This document shows, one piece after another, positions 56,336 through 64,000 of a DNA stretch of 64,000 nucleotides (the first letter of the stretch is position 1; every line of letters starts with the position of its first letter). This DNA is from Rickettsiales bacterium. GTDB lineage: Bacteria > Pseudomonadota > Alphaproteobacteria > G027485855. The stretch lies in assembly GCA_027485855.1 (NCBI GenBank), contig JAIXQD010000021.1, positions 62,001 through 126,000 of the forward strand, written 5' to 3'. A program made the position numbers and the translations under genes. The notes under the pieces are model-generated. The model was given only the letters and a program-made list of their open reading frames with translations, searched no databases and was not told where the DNA came from.

Positions 56336-57283
56336 CTACTCGGGATTATACGGACCGAGGAACCTGACGCCATTGAAGTGGATCAGGTGGGTTGGAGCAT
56401 CGGCAACCCACACCTCGGTTTCCCATGCGATGTCAGCGAGATATCTCGCCATGACGGCGCGATTGGGGAATGCCGTGACATATACCAATCCAGCCGTTGA
56501 TCCTGCAAAGAGCGTCATCAGTTCTGCATGGCGCTTCGCATCGACGGGGCCGTGGCTGGTGACGGATTCGACCAGTAAAAGCCAGTTGCGCTTGGTGTAG
56601 TGGAACACGACATCAGGCATCTTGCCATGGCTATCGACCTTAACGCCGAGTGCTGCCAATCGCTCCTCGTCGAAATAGCCTAACTTCTCGCCGGTATCGC
56701 CCGCGTAAATCAGAATGCTGTCTGGCGCGAAGCGAGGTGCGAAATCCATGATGATGTCGCGGATTAGCTCGCTGTGCGCGCCAGGGCTGAGCTGCAATTC
56801 ACTGCCATCGCCAAGCCGAACCGGAACGCGCTGCATATCACGTTCACGTGCGTAGCGTTCGGCGAGTGGCTGCCATGCTTTGAGATAAGCTTTGAGCTGC
56901 TTCTCCCATTTTGGCGTTCCGACGGTTCGGACTAACGCCAAGGCTTCTGGTGCGATCTGATAGACTGCTGCGGGGCTATTCACCGCACGGTCGGGCTTGT
57001 CTGGATTGTAGAGAACAAGCCCTGCGTCACGGAATTGGTGCATGGTCTGACGGCGGAAAGTCTCACGCGTATTCGGCGCGTACTCTTTCCCGTAGTGTTG
57101 CCGTACCCAATCCATCACCGGCGTGATCCCCACAAGCCGAGCACTCGCATCGGCCCATGATCGATTTGGCTGAAGATCGATCAACGCGAGCAGCGTAAAG
57201 GCCGAGCGCTCATTGAGCTGCTGACGGGGAAAGCCAAGGTCATTCAAAACCTGTAAGGCCATGTCGACATGCGGATGCGTCAT
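56336..57283 (-). CDS. BsuBI/PstI-family type II restriction endonuclease
   Basis: A 315-residue enzyme. The N-terminal helical region (LNDLGFPRQQLNERSAFTLLALIDL) and the catalytic domain (PDVVFHYTKRNWLLLVESVTSHGPVDAKRHAEL) match the BsuBI/PstI family, which cuts CTGCAG. The start at 57283 overlaps the methyltransferase stop by ATGA; the frame opens at 57346. The recognition site is inferred from the family. Confidence 0.9.
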   Translation of the reverse strand: MTHPHVDMALQVLNDLGFPRQQLNERSAFTLLALIDLQPNRSWADASARLVGITPVMDWVRQHYGKEYAPNTRETFRRQTMHQFRDAGLVLYNPDKPDRAVNSPAAVYQIAPEALALVRTVGTPKWEKQLKAYLKAWQPLAERYARERDMQRVPVRLGDGSELQLSPGAHSELIRDIIMDFAPRFAPDSILIYAGDTGEKLGYFDEERLAALGVKVDSHGKMPDVVFHYTKRNWLLLVESVTSHGPVDAKRHAELMTLFAGSTAGLVYVTAFPNRAVMARYLADIAWETEVWVADAPTHLIHFNGVRFLGPYNPE

Positions 57284-58785
57284 GCGAGAGAATTCACTTT
57301 CTCGTCGATGGCCGTCTGGTCCAACAGCGTTCGTGTTTTCGCCCACCGCCCGAGTTCGATGAGAGCCTTCCGGTTTGGATAAGGAAGGTTTTTGAGGTCG
57401 GTTGCATTGACCTGCGTATGGCCATTGAAGCGGCGAAAATACTGCTCGATGACCGACGAATTGAGATAGACGGACAAGCCGCGCGCCATGTCTTCAGAGA
57501 GCGGCTTCCGTCCCTCGTGAATGACATTCAAATGGTTCTCAATGCCGATCCAATCAGCGGGTAAACGCGTTGGATCAATGATGCTGGCCACGAGCCTTCG
57601 CTTTTCCTCCTTCGATGAAAAGCGCCGCACGACCGTGTAGTAGCCATTCGGGTAAAGCCATTTCCGCGTTGATGCATCGTCCCGAATGCAATTGGGCTTT
57701 TTGAAAGCCTCACGCGGCCATTCAACATTGTGATCTGCGAAGTGCCCAGGGTAGAGTAAGGGTACTGTCCCCGCTTCGGGCTGATCGACAAGATGCTCGC
57801 GCATTCTGAAATCGACGACGGGGCCGGTTGAAACCTTCAGCCCCAAATCAGCAATGGTGAATGCGAATGCAGCATTCTGCAAAAGGTCGTCGTCATCCTC
57901 TCCGGTTGGAATGTGGATGAACTGATTGTCGTCATCAGGCAAAACGATCCGCTCGAATGCGTAGATGGTTTCGTTTAGGTCAGAGAACCTGTCATCCGTG
58001 GATGTCGAGATACAAACGCTGCCTTGTGCCTTGCCCTTGATCAGCTTGATGATGACATTCTCTTGTAGAACGCCGTCATCCTTGAATGCCTTTGTGCGCG
58101 ATTCAAAGAGGTGGATACGCTCGATGGAGGCATAGCGCAGAATGAACCGCCGGAACGGCTGATAGTATGGGCCATTGCAGAAACTGCGTGGAATGATCGC
58201 GACGAGTTCCCCGTCTGCCTCAAGCAGCGCCAACGCAAGGGCGACGAAGCCGGAATAGAGATTCACCGTCTCCAATCCAGCGGTGCGCAATTGCGCGCGA
58301 TGGAGTGAGGCGCTGCTGATCTTTTTGTAAGGCGGGTTCAGAATGGCATGGGTGAAGCGTGGCCCACGATTGAGCGCAACCATCGTTGAAGCTAGCTCAA
58401 TGAAGTCACCATCGACGATATGCGCTGAAACGTCGTGCTGTTCAAACTGGCGGAGTTCTGCCGTCAACTCCGGCAAAATCAGATGATCGGTCTCATAGGC
58501 GGTGGCTTCGAGTTGCCCACCGGAATTGGTAGCGCGCCAGCGCTGAACGAAAGCTCTGGAGAGCGCGCCCCTCCCCGCACCTGCATCCAACAACTTGGTC
58601 TTTACAGGATATGCTGACGTAAACTGAGCGGCCATAAATTTTGCTATGGACGGCGGCGTAAGAAACTGACCGAGAGTCGCTTGCCTGGTTATAGGCTTTT
58701 TAAGCGCGCACGGAACATCCAGCACCGTGTGGGCATTCGGTGTGGGCTCGAAAAGCGATGCATGGGTCTCCAAAGTTTCCATCAT
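57280..58785 (-). CDS. N6-adenine DNA methyltransferase of the PstI/BsuBI type
   Basis: A 501-residue methyltransferase with LGQFLTPPSIAKFMAAQF, motif I LLDAGAGRGALSRAF (~residues 64-78) and motif IV NPPYKKI (~148-154). The C-terminal ~300 residues hold the target-recognition region (TGPVVDFRMREHLV). It precedes and overlaps its endonuclease in one operon, so the host site is protected first. Start is the first of two adjacent ATGs, close to the 420-nt gap. Confidence 0.9.
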   Translation of the reverse strand: MMETLETHASLFEPTPNAHTVLDVPCALKKPITRQATLGQFLTPPSIAKFMAAQFTSAYPVKTKLLDAGAGRGALSRAFVQRWRATNSGGQLEATAYETDHLILPELTAELRQFEQHDVSAHIVDGDFIELASTMVALNRGPRFTHAILNPPYKKISSASLHRAQLRTAGLETVNLYSGFVALALALLEADGELVAIIPRSFCNGPYYQPFRRFILRYASIERIHLFESRTKAFKDDGVLQENVIIKLIKGKAQGSVCISTSTDDRFSDLNETIYAFERIVLPDDDNQFIHIPTGEDDDDLLQNAAFAFTIADLGLKVSTGPVVDFRMREHLVDQPEAGTVPLLYPGHFADHNVEWPREAFKKPNCIRDDASTRKWLYPNGYYTVVRRFSSKEEKRRLVASIIDPTRLPADWIGIENHLNVIHEGRKPLSEDMARGLSVYLNSSVIEQYFRRFNGHTQVNATDLKNLPYPNRKALIELGRWAKTRTLLDQTAIDEKVNSLA

Positions 58786-59205
58786 CGCTCTAGGCTAAGG
58801 GAGCCTGACTTTTGCCGCAAGCTCGTTTTGTTCTCATGGCTGAGATACTCACAGGGCAGCCCCTTGGCCTAGCAACTCTGGTTAGATAATCACATTTACA
58901 CCACCCGTTTGCTCGGACAGCCTTGGGTTGGGCCGTCATGCTTTGCTCAATCTTAACGGTGATGCAACGAGCCGCCTCAATGTGCCAGCGGCACGGCGGC
59001 TTGAAGACGCAGGCATGGGGGCTGCTAGAGGCTCGGCGCATCCTGTATCCCATACCTGCTTGGCGACATTGCCAATCGAGGAGCACCAGCGGTGCATTGG
59101 CAATCTCGCTAAAAGTTAGAGGACAGCACAAGCCCGATCTCGGCGCTTCTGGGCCAGTCGCTTTTTTCCGATACCGTGCATGCGCTGGTGTTCATGCCGC
59201 TCGCC
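58786..59205. other. gene-free stretch between methyltransferase and integrase
   Basis: About 420 nt. ORFs here are short, Cys/Arg-rich and lack good start sites. It must hold the promoter for the methyltransferase operon. Confidence 0.5.
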
Positions 59206-60537
59206 TTATGGGCGGGGCGGCTTTGGTTTTTGCCTCGTGGTGTAACCCGCAGACGGCCCCACTGGCTGCTTGGCCTTAATGGCCAGCGCAGCCCTTGCCT
59301 TGGCCTCCTGCTTGTCGTTTTCGGCGTCCATTTCAGTGTGCATAGCGTCCCATCCGCCAATGCCCATAAGCACGCGGTCGGCATGTTTGATGGTGTTGAC
59401 GTGGCCATAATGCTGCTCGATCATCTTGACCGAGGTGCCCATCTGTTGGGCGAGGATATACACATCGACCCCTGCGGATAGCCTGAAGGTGGCGTAGGTG
59501 TGGCGGAAGCAATAGGTAGTGCGCGGGATGCCGCTCGGCCCGTCGCGTAGGTTCGCGTATTTTAGCAGCTCTTCGACGGTGTCGCGATAAAGCCAGACGG
59601 CGGGTTTGCCGTTGATGATGGTGAAGACAGCATCATCGGGCTTGGTTGCTTTCGAAAGGGCGCGGACGCGGTCAAGATAATCGCCCACGCTCTTGGGGGC
59701 GATAAGCTGGCGCGTCTTGCCCTTGCCCTGAACAAAGATCACCAGAATGTCGTTGCCGTCTTTATCCTTGGCTTTGGTGATGTCGCGCCAGCGCAGATTT
59801 TTGGCTTCAGGCGGGCGCATGCCCGTGTTGCACATAATGAGAATGAAATTGTAGCACATCTGGCGGTACCAGATGCCCTGCGGCGTTGTGGCCTCCTTCA
59901 TCCATTTGCGACCTACGCTGTGCAGCTTGCGATATTCCTCCAGCGTGAACTCATCTCGCCGCGCTGTTTTCAGCTTCGGCATGCCCTCAAACCGATGGCT
60001 GGCGGGCACATAGCGCTTGCTGACCGCGAAACTCATGATTGCGGCAAAGATGGTCATCTCGATCCGAATGGTGGAGTCGCTGATGGTTTTGTTGCGGCGA
60101 CCGATGCCATTTTCGCGTCGCCATAGCGGATATTCAGACCAGCGGTCCTGCCCAATGAGGTGAATTTGCGTGCTCCCAACATAGGTGTTGAGCGGCCCCT
60201 TGACCTTGTTCATGACGTTCATCGCCCGCGCCTGGCTGATTTCGCCAGCGTTGGCGCGGCGCTGCTGGGCTTCGGCATATTCCTCGGCCACCTGCGAAAA
60301 GGGCCGGTTGAACACCGGCACGTCATGCTTCACCCGAAAGCGGATATCGGCGTCCTGATCCATCGCGCGGTCGCGCGCGGTTTGCCGATCTGAGGTGCGG
60401 AGTGCGATGGTTTTGTAGCGGTCCTCATTTTGGATGCGGATGCGGCAATAATAGTTGTCGTGCCCGACATCGCCGCGCCGGAAAATGATCAGTCCTGCCT
60501 TGATCTGCTCTTTGTCGGTTATAAACGTCATGGCCAT
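59206..60537 (-). CDS. int: tyrosine recombinase integrase
   Basis: A 443-residue phage-type integrase. The N-terminal SAM-like core-binding domain (~80-190) precedes a catalytic domain with Arg in NTGMRPPEAKNLRW (~241), HxxR in CFRHTYATFRL (~347), and the nucleophile in IEQHYGHVN (~376). An N-terminal ~75 residues (YYCRIRIQNEDRYKTIALRT) look like an arm-binding domain. The gene lies at the right end, start ~125 nt from attR, as in tRNA-targeting elements. Confidence 0.94.
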   Translation of the reverse strand: MAMTFITDKEQIKAGLIIFRRGDVGHDNYYCRIRIQNEDRYKTIALRTSDRQTARDRAMDQDADIRFRVKHDVPVFNRPFSQVAEEYAEAQQRRANAGEISQARAMNVMNKVKGPLNTYVGSTQIHLIGQDRWSEYPLWRRENGIGRRNKTISDSTIRIEMTIFAAIMSFAVSKRYVPASHRFEGMPKLKTARRDEFTLEEYRKLHSVGRKWMKEATTPQGIWYRQMCYNFILIMCNTGMRPPEAKNLRWRDITKAKDKDGNDILVIFVQGKGKTRQLIAPKSVGDYLDRVRALSKATKPDDAVFTIINGKPAVWLYRDTVEELLKYANLRDGPSGIPRTTYCFRHTYATFRLSAGVDVYILAQQMGTSVKMIEQHYGHVNTIKHADRVLMGIGGWDAMHTEMDAENDKQEAKARAALAIKAKQPVGPSAGYTTRQKPKPPRP

Positions 60538-60544
60538 CGCTCTT

Positions 60545-60566
60545 CTGTGCAGATTCTGTGCAGATT
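60545..60566. promoter_or_regulatory. tandem 11-bp integrase arm repeats (GCAGATT type)
   Basis: CTGTGCAGATT twice in direct succession (60545-60555, 60556-60566), immediately upstream of int. Same frame and spacing as the CTGTGTAGGTT pair at 60595-60613. Confidence 0.65.
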
Positions 60567-60593
60567 AGCAGCGTAAGTTATTGAGCTGCCAAA

Positions 60594-60613
60594 CCTGTGT
60601 AGGTTCTGTGTAG
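60594..60613. promoter_or_regulatory. right arm-type integrase repeats
   Basis: Identical over 20 bp to 41738-41757 in the left end; tandem CTGTGTAG units 11 bp apart. Confidence 0.65.
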
Positions 60614-60661
60614 GCGATTTTAGCAGAAATTGTTGTTTAGTTCTAGTGGTTTATGGGGATA

Positions 60662-60679
60662 CCCTCACCCGCTCCAAAT
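60662..60679. repeat. attR: 18-bp core
   Basis: CCCTCACCCGCTCCAAAT, identical to the tRNA-Gly 3' end at 41667-41684. Confidence 0.92.
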
Positions 60680-60693
60680 GCCCGCACCGCGAT

Positions 60694-60765
60694 AACCATT
60701 TGAAATATATAGATAAAAACTGCGGCCATTGGCCTGTGTAGGCTCTCTTGTAGGTTCTTTTGCGG
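60694..60765. mobile_element. decayed left end of a related element
   Basis: Seventy-two nt just outside attR resemble the element's own left end at 41699-41769: AACCATTTGAAAT against AACTATTTGGAAT, GGCCTGTGTAGG shared, TTTGCGG shared, about 70% identity by eye. Nothing of the element's genes remains beside it. Confidence 0.55.
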
Positions 60766-60828
60766 CAACAAACATCTGCCGATTTTTTTGGGGCAAATGC
60801 CCGACTTGGCATTAGCAGCTAGCCTTGG

Positions 60829-63363
60829 TTATTTACCTTTAGGGTTGTTGTCGCCATTCCCACTACTTTTGGGGTCTGTTTTTTTGTCTTCTTCGCTGCC
60901 TTTAACGGCAGGCCCCGTATCAGTCGATGGCGTAGCATCCCCAGCATTTTGCACACCCGCTTCGGGTGGACTATGAAATTGATTTCGAGCCTGTTGTTCA
61001 ATTTCAAGCTCTTTCACTTTCGCTTTAATTCTATCCTCATCGCTTTGTTTGCCTTTTGGCACAAGCCTGCCGGCCCCAGACATATCGGCCATTCTGGCAA
61101 AAGATTGACCAGCACTAAAGCCAACGGCACTGCCAATCGTTTGCGTGGCGGCATTGAGGTGGCCACTATCATTAAAGGGCGAATCTTGCGCCTGCTGGCC
61201 CATCCAGGTGAGAGTCTGTTTGGGTACAATATCAATGATATTCACCGCTGCATTGACGATCGAATAACATAAAACAAGGAATATAATCACATAAATAAAC
61301 AGGCTAATTATACCGATACTGCCATGAGCACTAACGATTGTGTACATAAAAATTTCATGCATATAGCCAACCGTGGTGTTAATCAGTAACATGCAAAAAA
61401 TAAGCGCAAAAATCATCAAGATTGGCCGCAAAAATATTTGCAGCAGTAAGTAATAGCCACGTTTTGCAGCATCAGGTATCGCCCCTTCGCCGTTGGGGTT
61501 TAGGTGCGCCAAAGCAAATAGTGGCATAGCCACCATGGCTTCAATGACCGAGACAATCCAGGTAAGCGCGCCAAATAAAAACTTCACCATAATCAGCAGC
61601 GGCAGTTGAAAGAACAACAGCAGCGCCGGCACAAAGGCGATGATGGCAATAAACATAAACATAGCTGAAATTTTGTCAGCGATAAACTGTACCACCCTAA
61701 AAAGCGGCGCCGCAAAACCTTGCGTTGCCTCAGATATGCCTCCTGCGACAGCACCAGCTGTACCGGCTATAATGCTGTAACCCATGTACCATGCCGTGGA
61801 TGAGAGCTTGGCAGAGCCAATCTGAACCAGACTGGCCAATACATTAGTATAATCATAGCTGTTTGCATCCAGCAAAGTGAACATTGCTAAACGATATTTA
61901 TGGTCATCAACTGAAATTACATAATTGTCCTCGGAGCTATCTTCTAACGGCTGCAAGATACCTGTCTTTTCCATGCCCGAACGCATGCCACCGTCAATAG
62001 AATCTTCTGTGCTGTCGCCTGCTGTTACATTTGACATATTAACGTTTTTATCACGCATCGCCAAAATACGGTAAGCGTCCTGCGTCAGCGTCATCAAATA
62101 TTGGTAACTCTTATTGACATCTTCATCGCGTATATTAACTGCGCTCACATCGGTATAGCTAATGCCTCCGGCACTGGTTTTTGCCGAGGAAATATTTCGC
62201 GCAAGATCAAACGCATATGCCCCCGCACTCAGCCAACCTTCAATAGCGCCGGCTTTACCGGTCATATTTGCCGGAGGGGCTTGAGGCGCTGAACCAACAA
62301 TACCAATATATTCGTTATAGGCATTGTTATAGTTATTTACATATAGTTGCAGTTGTGTGCGCGCTGCTTTAAGCGGCCCTTGTAATGCAGCAGCACCACC
62401 TGTGTGCTTAGATTGAATATTGCCATCACAGCTCCACGAAAAACCCAAAAAAGATGTTTCCGCAGATTTCACGTTAAGTACATTATTTGCCAGCCAATAG
62501 GTTTGGGTTACAAGCTGTATGGCTGCTTGATTAAGCGTCTCTGCAGCCGCATGTCCGGCAGTGGTGGAGTCGCGCGCATACAGAATCTTGGCACCACCAC
62601 ATACTTTTGGCACTTTAACGTTATCAATGTTGTCCATCGGCCAAGTACCGCCTTTAAACTGCGGGTTACCCGGATCTGGGGCATATAAATCAACGGCTGC
62701 CGCCGCTGTATAGGAATTAAAGTCTATTCTTTGGCCACGACTTGTTTGCATTATAGTGGCCAACACACTATTTTCCTGTGGCGCCCCATCAGAACTATTG
62801 TCTTGTTCGCAGGCAATTTGAAAATTATGCGCGGCCACACAGGAAATGGTGCGTAAAGATGGTTGTAGCACATCTTCAGCGCTCATCGGACGCGCACTAC
62901 CATCTACAGATTTAGCTTCAAGACTGGTTAAAAACCTGTTCCAGCCATTACTGGCAAAGGATGAGCCCTGCTCGGCCACCCACAGCACAACATGCTGCCC
63001 CGCATTAAGCCCGCCATTAATGGGCACTAAAAGCCCAATCGCAAAAACCAAGCGCAGCGGCGCCCATATTTGATTGGCGCGGCCCATAGGTTTGCCCGTA
63101 TGCGCCGTTTCGGCAATCATGACGAGCAGGTGATAAAGTAAAATAACGCTACCTATCACCAACATGCCGTTACTGAAAAAACCCAGCAGATTAACCAAAG
63201 CCGAATTCACTACACTATGCGGAATACCCAAAAATGTGCTGGCTTCGGGGCTACTGCCAGCGCTGAATAGATAATTCAGCCAGCTGACCGCGCTGTCATT
63301 TGCAACTGGCGCAAAGGCCGTAATGCCGCTGGTCGCGGCTGGCTCAGGCAAAAATTGCCCCAT
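60829..63363 (-). CDS. DotA/TraY-family type IVB secretion protein
   Basis: An 844-residue polytopic protein. N-terminal helices lie at ~62-82 and ~105-120, separated by WAPLRLVFAIGLLVPINGGLNAGQHVVLWVAEQGS, the DotA/TraY signature (W-P-R...P..GGLN.GQ). A ~400-residue loop is presumably periplasmic; a second cluster of about five helices spans ~545-745 and a charged cytoplasmic tail ends the protein (EEDKKTDPKSSGNGDNNPKGK). DotA/TraY are inner-membrane parts of Dot/Icm and IncI conjugation systems. The start overlaps the upstream gene by 20 nt and has no clear ribosome-binding site, so it is likely coupled. Confidence 0.85.
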   Translation of the reverse strand: MGQFLPEPAATSGITAFAPVANDSAVSWLNYLFSAGSSPEASTFLGIPHSVVNSALVNLLGFFSNGMLVIGSVILLYHLLVMIAETAHTGKPMGRANQIWAPLRLVFAIGLLVPINGGLNAGQHVVLWVAEQGSSFASNGWNRFLTSLEAKSVDGSARPMSAEDVLQPSLRTISCVAAHNFQIACEQDNSSDGAPQENSVLATIMQTSRGQRIDFNSYTAAAAVDLYAPDPGNPQFKGGTWPMDNIDNVKVPKVCGGAKILYARDSTTAGHAAAETLNQAAIQLVTQTYWLANNVLNVKSAETSFLGFSWSCDGNIQSKHTGGAAALQGPLKAARTQLQLYVNNYNNAYNEYIGIVGSAPQAPPANMTGKAGAIEGWLSAGAYAFDLARNISSAKTSAGGISYTDVSAVNIRDEDVNKSYQYLMTLTQDAYRILAMRDKNVNMSNVTAGDSTEDSIDGGMRSGMEKTGILQPLEDSSEDNYVISVDDHKYRLAMFTLLDANSYDYTNVLASLVQIGSAKLSSTAWYMGYSIIAGTAGAVAGGISEATQGFAAPLFRVVQFIADKISAMFMFIAIIAFVPALLLFFQLPLLIMVKFLFGALTWIVSVIEAMVAMPLFALAHLNPNGEGAIPDAAKRGYYLLLQIFLRPILMIFALIFCMLLINTTVGYMHEIFMYTIVSAHGSIGIISLFIYVIIFLVLCYSIVNAAVNIIDIVPKQTLTWMGQQAQDSPFNDSGHLNAATQTIGSAVGFSAGQSFARMADMSGAGRLVPKGKQSDEDRIKAKVKELEIEQQARNQFHSPPEAGVQNAGDATPSTDTGPAVKGSEEDKKTDPKSSGNGDNNPKGK

Positions 63364-63706
63364 TCAAAAATGCGAATACAAAAACAAATAACATCAACCA
63401 CGCCAAGGCCACGCCGCCCGCTAATACATAAAACACCAAAAGCTGCGGCAGGTGCGCTTTATCGTACACCAGGTTTTTCTTGGCCCGTCCCAGCATGCGC
63501 ACAATACCGGGCGTTTTGCCGGTTTCTTTTATGAGCTGCATATATTCAGGCGTGAGCAGCCCCACGCGCACTAAAATCATCGCGATGGTTTGGCGAAAAT
63601 GCGATACGCTTTCGCTAAAGGCGCCAAAGCCCGTGCCAAAACTGGGCGCAAACATAAAGCCCAGCACGCTGGTTTTTTTCGGCTTTGAGTTTTTGGGTGC
63701 GTTCAT
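63344..63706 (-). CDS. small membrane protein upstream of the DotA-like gene
   Basis: About 120 residues (MNAPKNSKPKKTSVLGF): a basic N-terminus, a soluble helical part (VGLLTPEYMQLIKETGKTPGIVRMLGRAKKNLVYD) and a C-terminal hydrophobic helix (LLVFYVLAGGVALAWLMLFVFVFAFL). The frame opens at 63718. In Legionella, icmV, a small membrane protein, adjoins dotA; the position and shape are alike, but I see no decisive sequence match. Confidence 0.7.
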   Translation of the reverse strand: MNAPKNSKPKKTSVLGFMFAPSFGTGFGAFSESVSHFRQTIAMILVRVGLLTPEYMQLIKETGKTPGIVRMLGRAKKNLVYDKAHLPQLLVFYVLAGGVALAWLMLFVFVFAFLNGAIFA

Positions 63707-63858
63707 ACGCCCCTCCAAATAGCTTAAATATATGAATTAAGTATATTATCCATTAGCGCATAAAATAGTTGGCACTCTGTTAATTCTACGCAATCTGTTG
63801 AAAATTAAATGAAAATTTTTAGTAAAACTGCCTCATCAGGAAAATATTCAAGAAAAAA

Positions 63859-63882
63859 CCCCGCCAATTTGCACTGGCGGGG
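63859..63882 (-). terminator. intrinsic terminator
   Basis: CCCCGCCA (63859-63866) and TGGCGGGG (63875-63882), 8-bp perfect stem, 8-nt loop, followed on the minus strand by TTTTTTC. It would end transcription from the gene at the window's right edge. A second small stem (CTTCGC/GCGAAG) lies just before it. Confidence 0.85.
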
Positions 63883-63930
63883 CCTTTTATTACTTCGCTT
63901 TTTAGGCGAAGCGAGACTTAAAACAGCAAA

Positions 63931-64000
63931 TTAGCCGCCTTTTTTGTCCGAACCAGCTTTGGCGGGCTCGTCCTTGGCGGGGGTGCCATCGGGATTGAAG
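63931..64000 (-). CDS. C-terminus of an unknown gene (partial)
   Basis: A reading frame enters from the right edge and ends at TAA (63931-63933), coding FNPDGTPAKDEPAKAGSDKKGG. Only 22 residues are visible: a charged, Lys/Asp/Gly-rich tail. The terminator 50 nt downstream supports a real gene end. Function cannot be told. Confidence 0.6.
   Translation of the reverse strand, partial: FNPDGTPAKDEPAKAGSDKKGG

Larger units (their letters stand above)
41667..60679. mobile_element. ~19-kb integrative mobilizable element in tRNA-Gly
   Basis: Bounded by identical 18-bp repeats, with an integrase reading inward from the right end, tandem arm-type repeats at both ends, a mob operon, a coupling protein, ArdA and defence cargo. 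No mating-pore genes (VirB4, VirB6-11 or equivalents) occur inside, so it can be mobilised but not self-transmit. Its GC content and codon use are visibly higher in G+C than the flanks. No replication gene was seen. Confidence 0.9.

Noticed and set aside
58923-59279. 118-codon plus-strand ORF and the 113-codon ORF opposite it before the integrase
   Set aside because: Cys/Arg/Met-rich composition, no start signal, and partial overlap with int; likely chance frames.

Overview
The window looks like a chromosome segment of an alphaproteobacterium carrying a mobile island. Evidence for the group: an uninterrupted str-S10-spc-alpha ribosomal block in alphaproteobacterial order (adk after secY, no rpmJ between), a DegP/DegQ-type protease just beyond rplQ, and S5, L22, L30 and L18-to-L17 sequences of that type. 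A DotA/TraY-family gene at the right end suggests a lineage with a chromosomal type IVB secretion system. I cannot name the genus; a Micavibrio-like or Rhodospirillales-like bacterium is only a guess.

Layout. (1) 1-20719, minus strand: the translation block. Reading with transcription: rpsL, rpsG, fusA, tuf; then rpsJ to rplO; then secY, adk, rpsM, rpsK, rpoA, rplQ, a small lipoprotein and a periplasmic serine protease cut by the window edge. I see a good promoter about 350 nt before rpsL, a second one just before rpsJ, a strong hairpin after tuf, and a textbook intrinsic terminator between rplO and secY, so the block is probably several transcripts. (2) 21157-28577: a compact set of accessory chromosomal genes (EpmB/KamA-type radical SAM enzyme, two unrelated MNT-type nucleotidyltransferases, an RlmB-type rRNA methyltransferase with a 350-residue disordered repeat extension, tRNA-Tyr, a SAM methyltransferase, a family-2 glycosyltransferase, an unknown membrane protein). 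Convergent pairs here touch or overlap at their stops. (3) 28653-41266, minus strand: a two-partner secretion operon, TpsB transporter followed by a 3600-residue FhaB-like adhesin. (4) 41608-41681: tRNA-Gly(TCC), target of the island.

(5) 41667-60679: a ~19 kb integrative mobilizable element, visibly more GC-rich than its flanks. It is bounded by an 18-bp direct repeat of the tRNA-Gly 3' end, with a tyrosine integrase next to the right end and 11-bp tandem arm-type repeats at both ends. The backbone is a mob operon (MobC, MobA-type relaxase, three small genes), a putative oriT, a VirD4-like coupling protein transcribed divergently, and ArdA anti-restriction. Its cargo looks like phage defence: a 994-residue protein with an N-terminal RelA/SpoT nucleotidyltransferase domain; a four-gene overlapping operon made of an unknown protein, a QueC/QatC-like PP-loop enzyme, an XRE-ImmA/IrrE protease and a PIN-like nuclease; and a PstI/BsuBI-type restriction-modification pair. 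No mating-pore genes are present, so the element would have to borrow a type IV secretion channel.

(6) 60680-64000, minus strand: immediately outside the right repeat lies a decayed copy of the element's left end, then a DotA/TraY-family protein, an overlapping small membrane protein (IcmV-like position), an intrinsic terminator and the C-terminus of another gene. The QueC/ImmA/PIN operon and the RelA/SpoT protein are the best candidates for undescribed biology.
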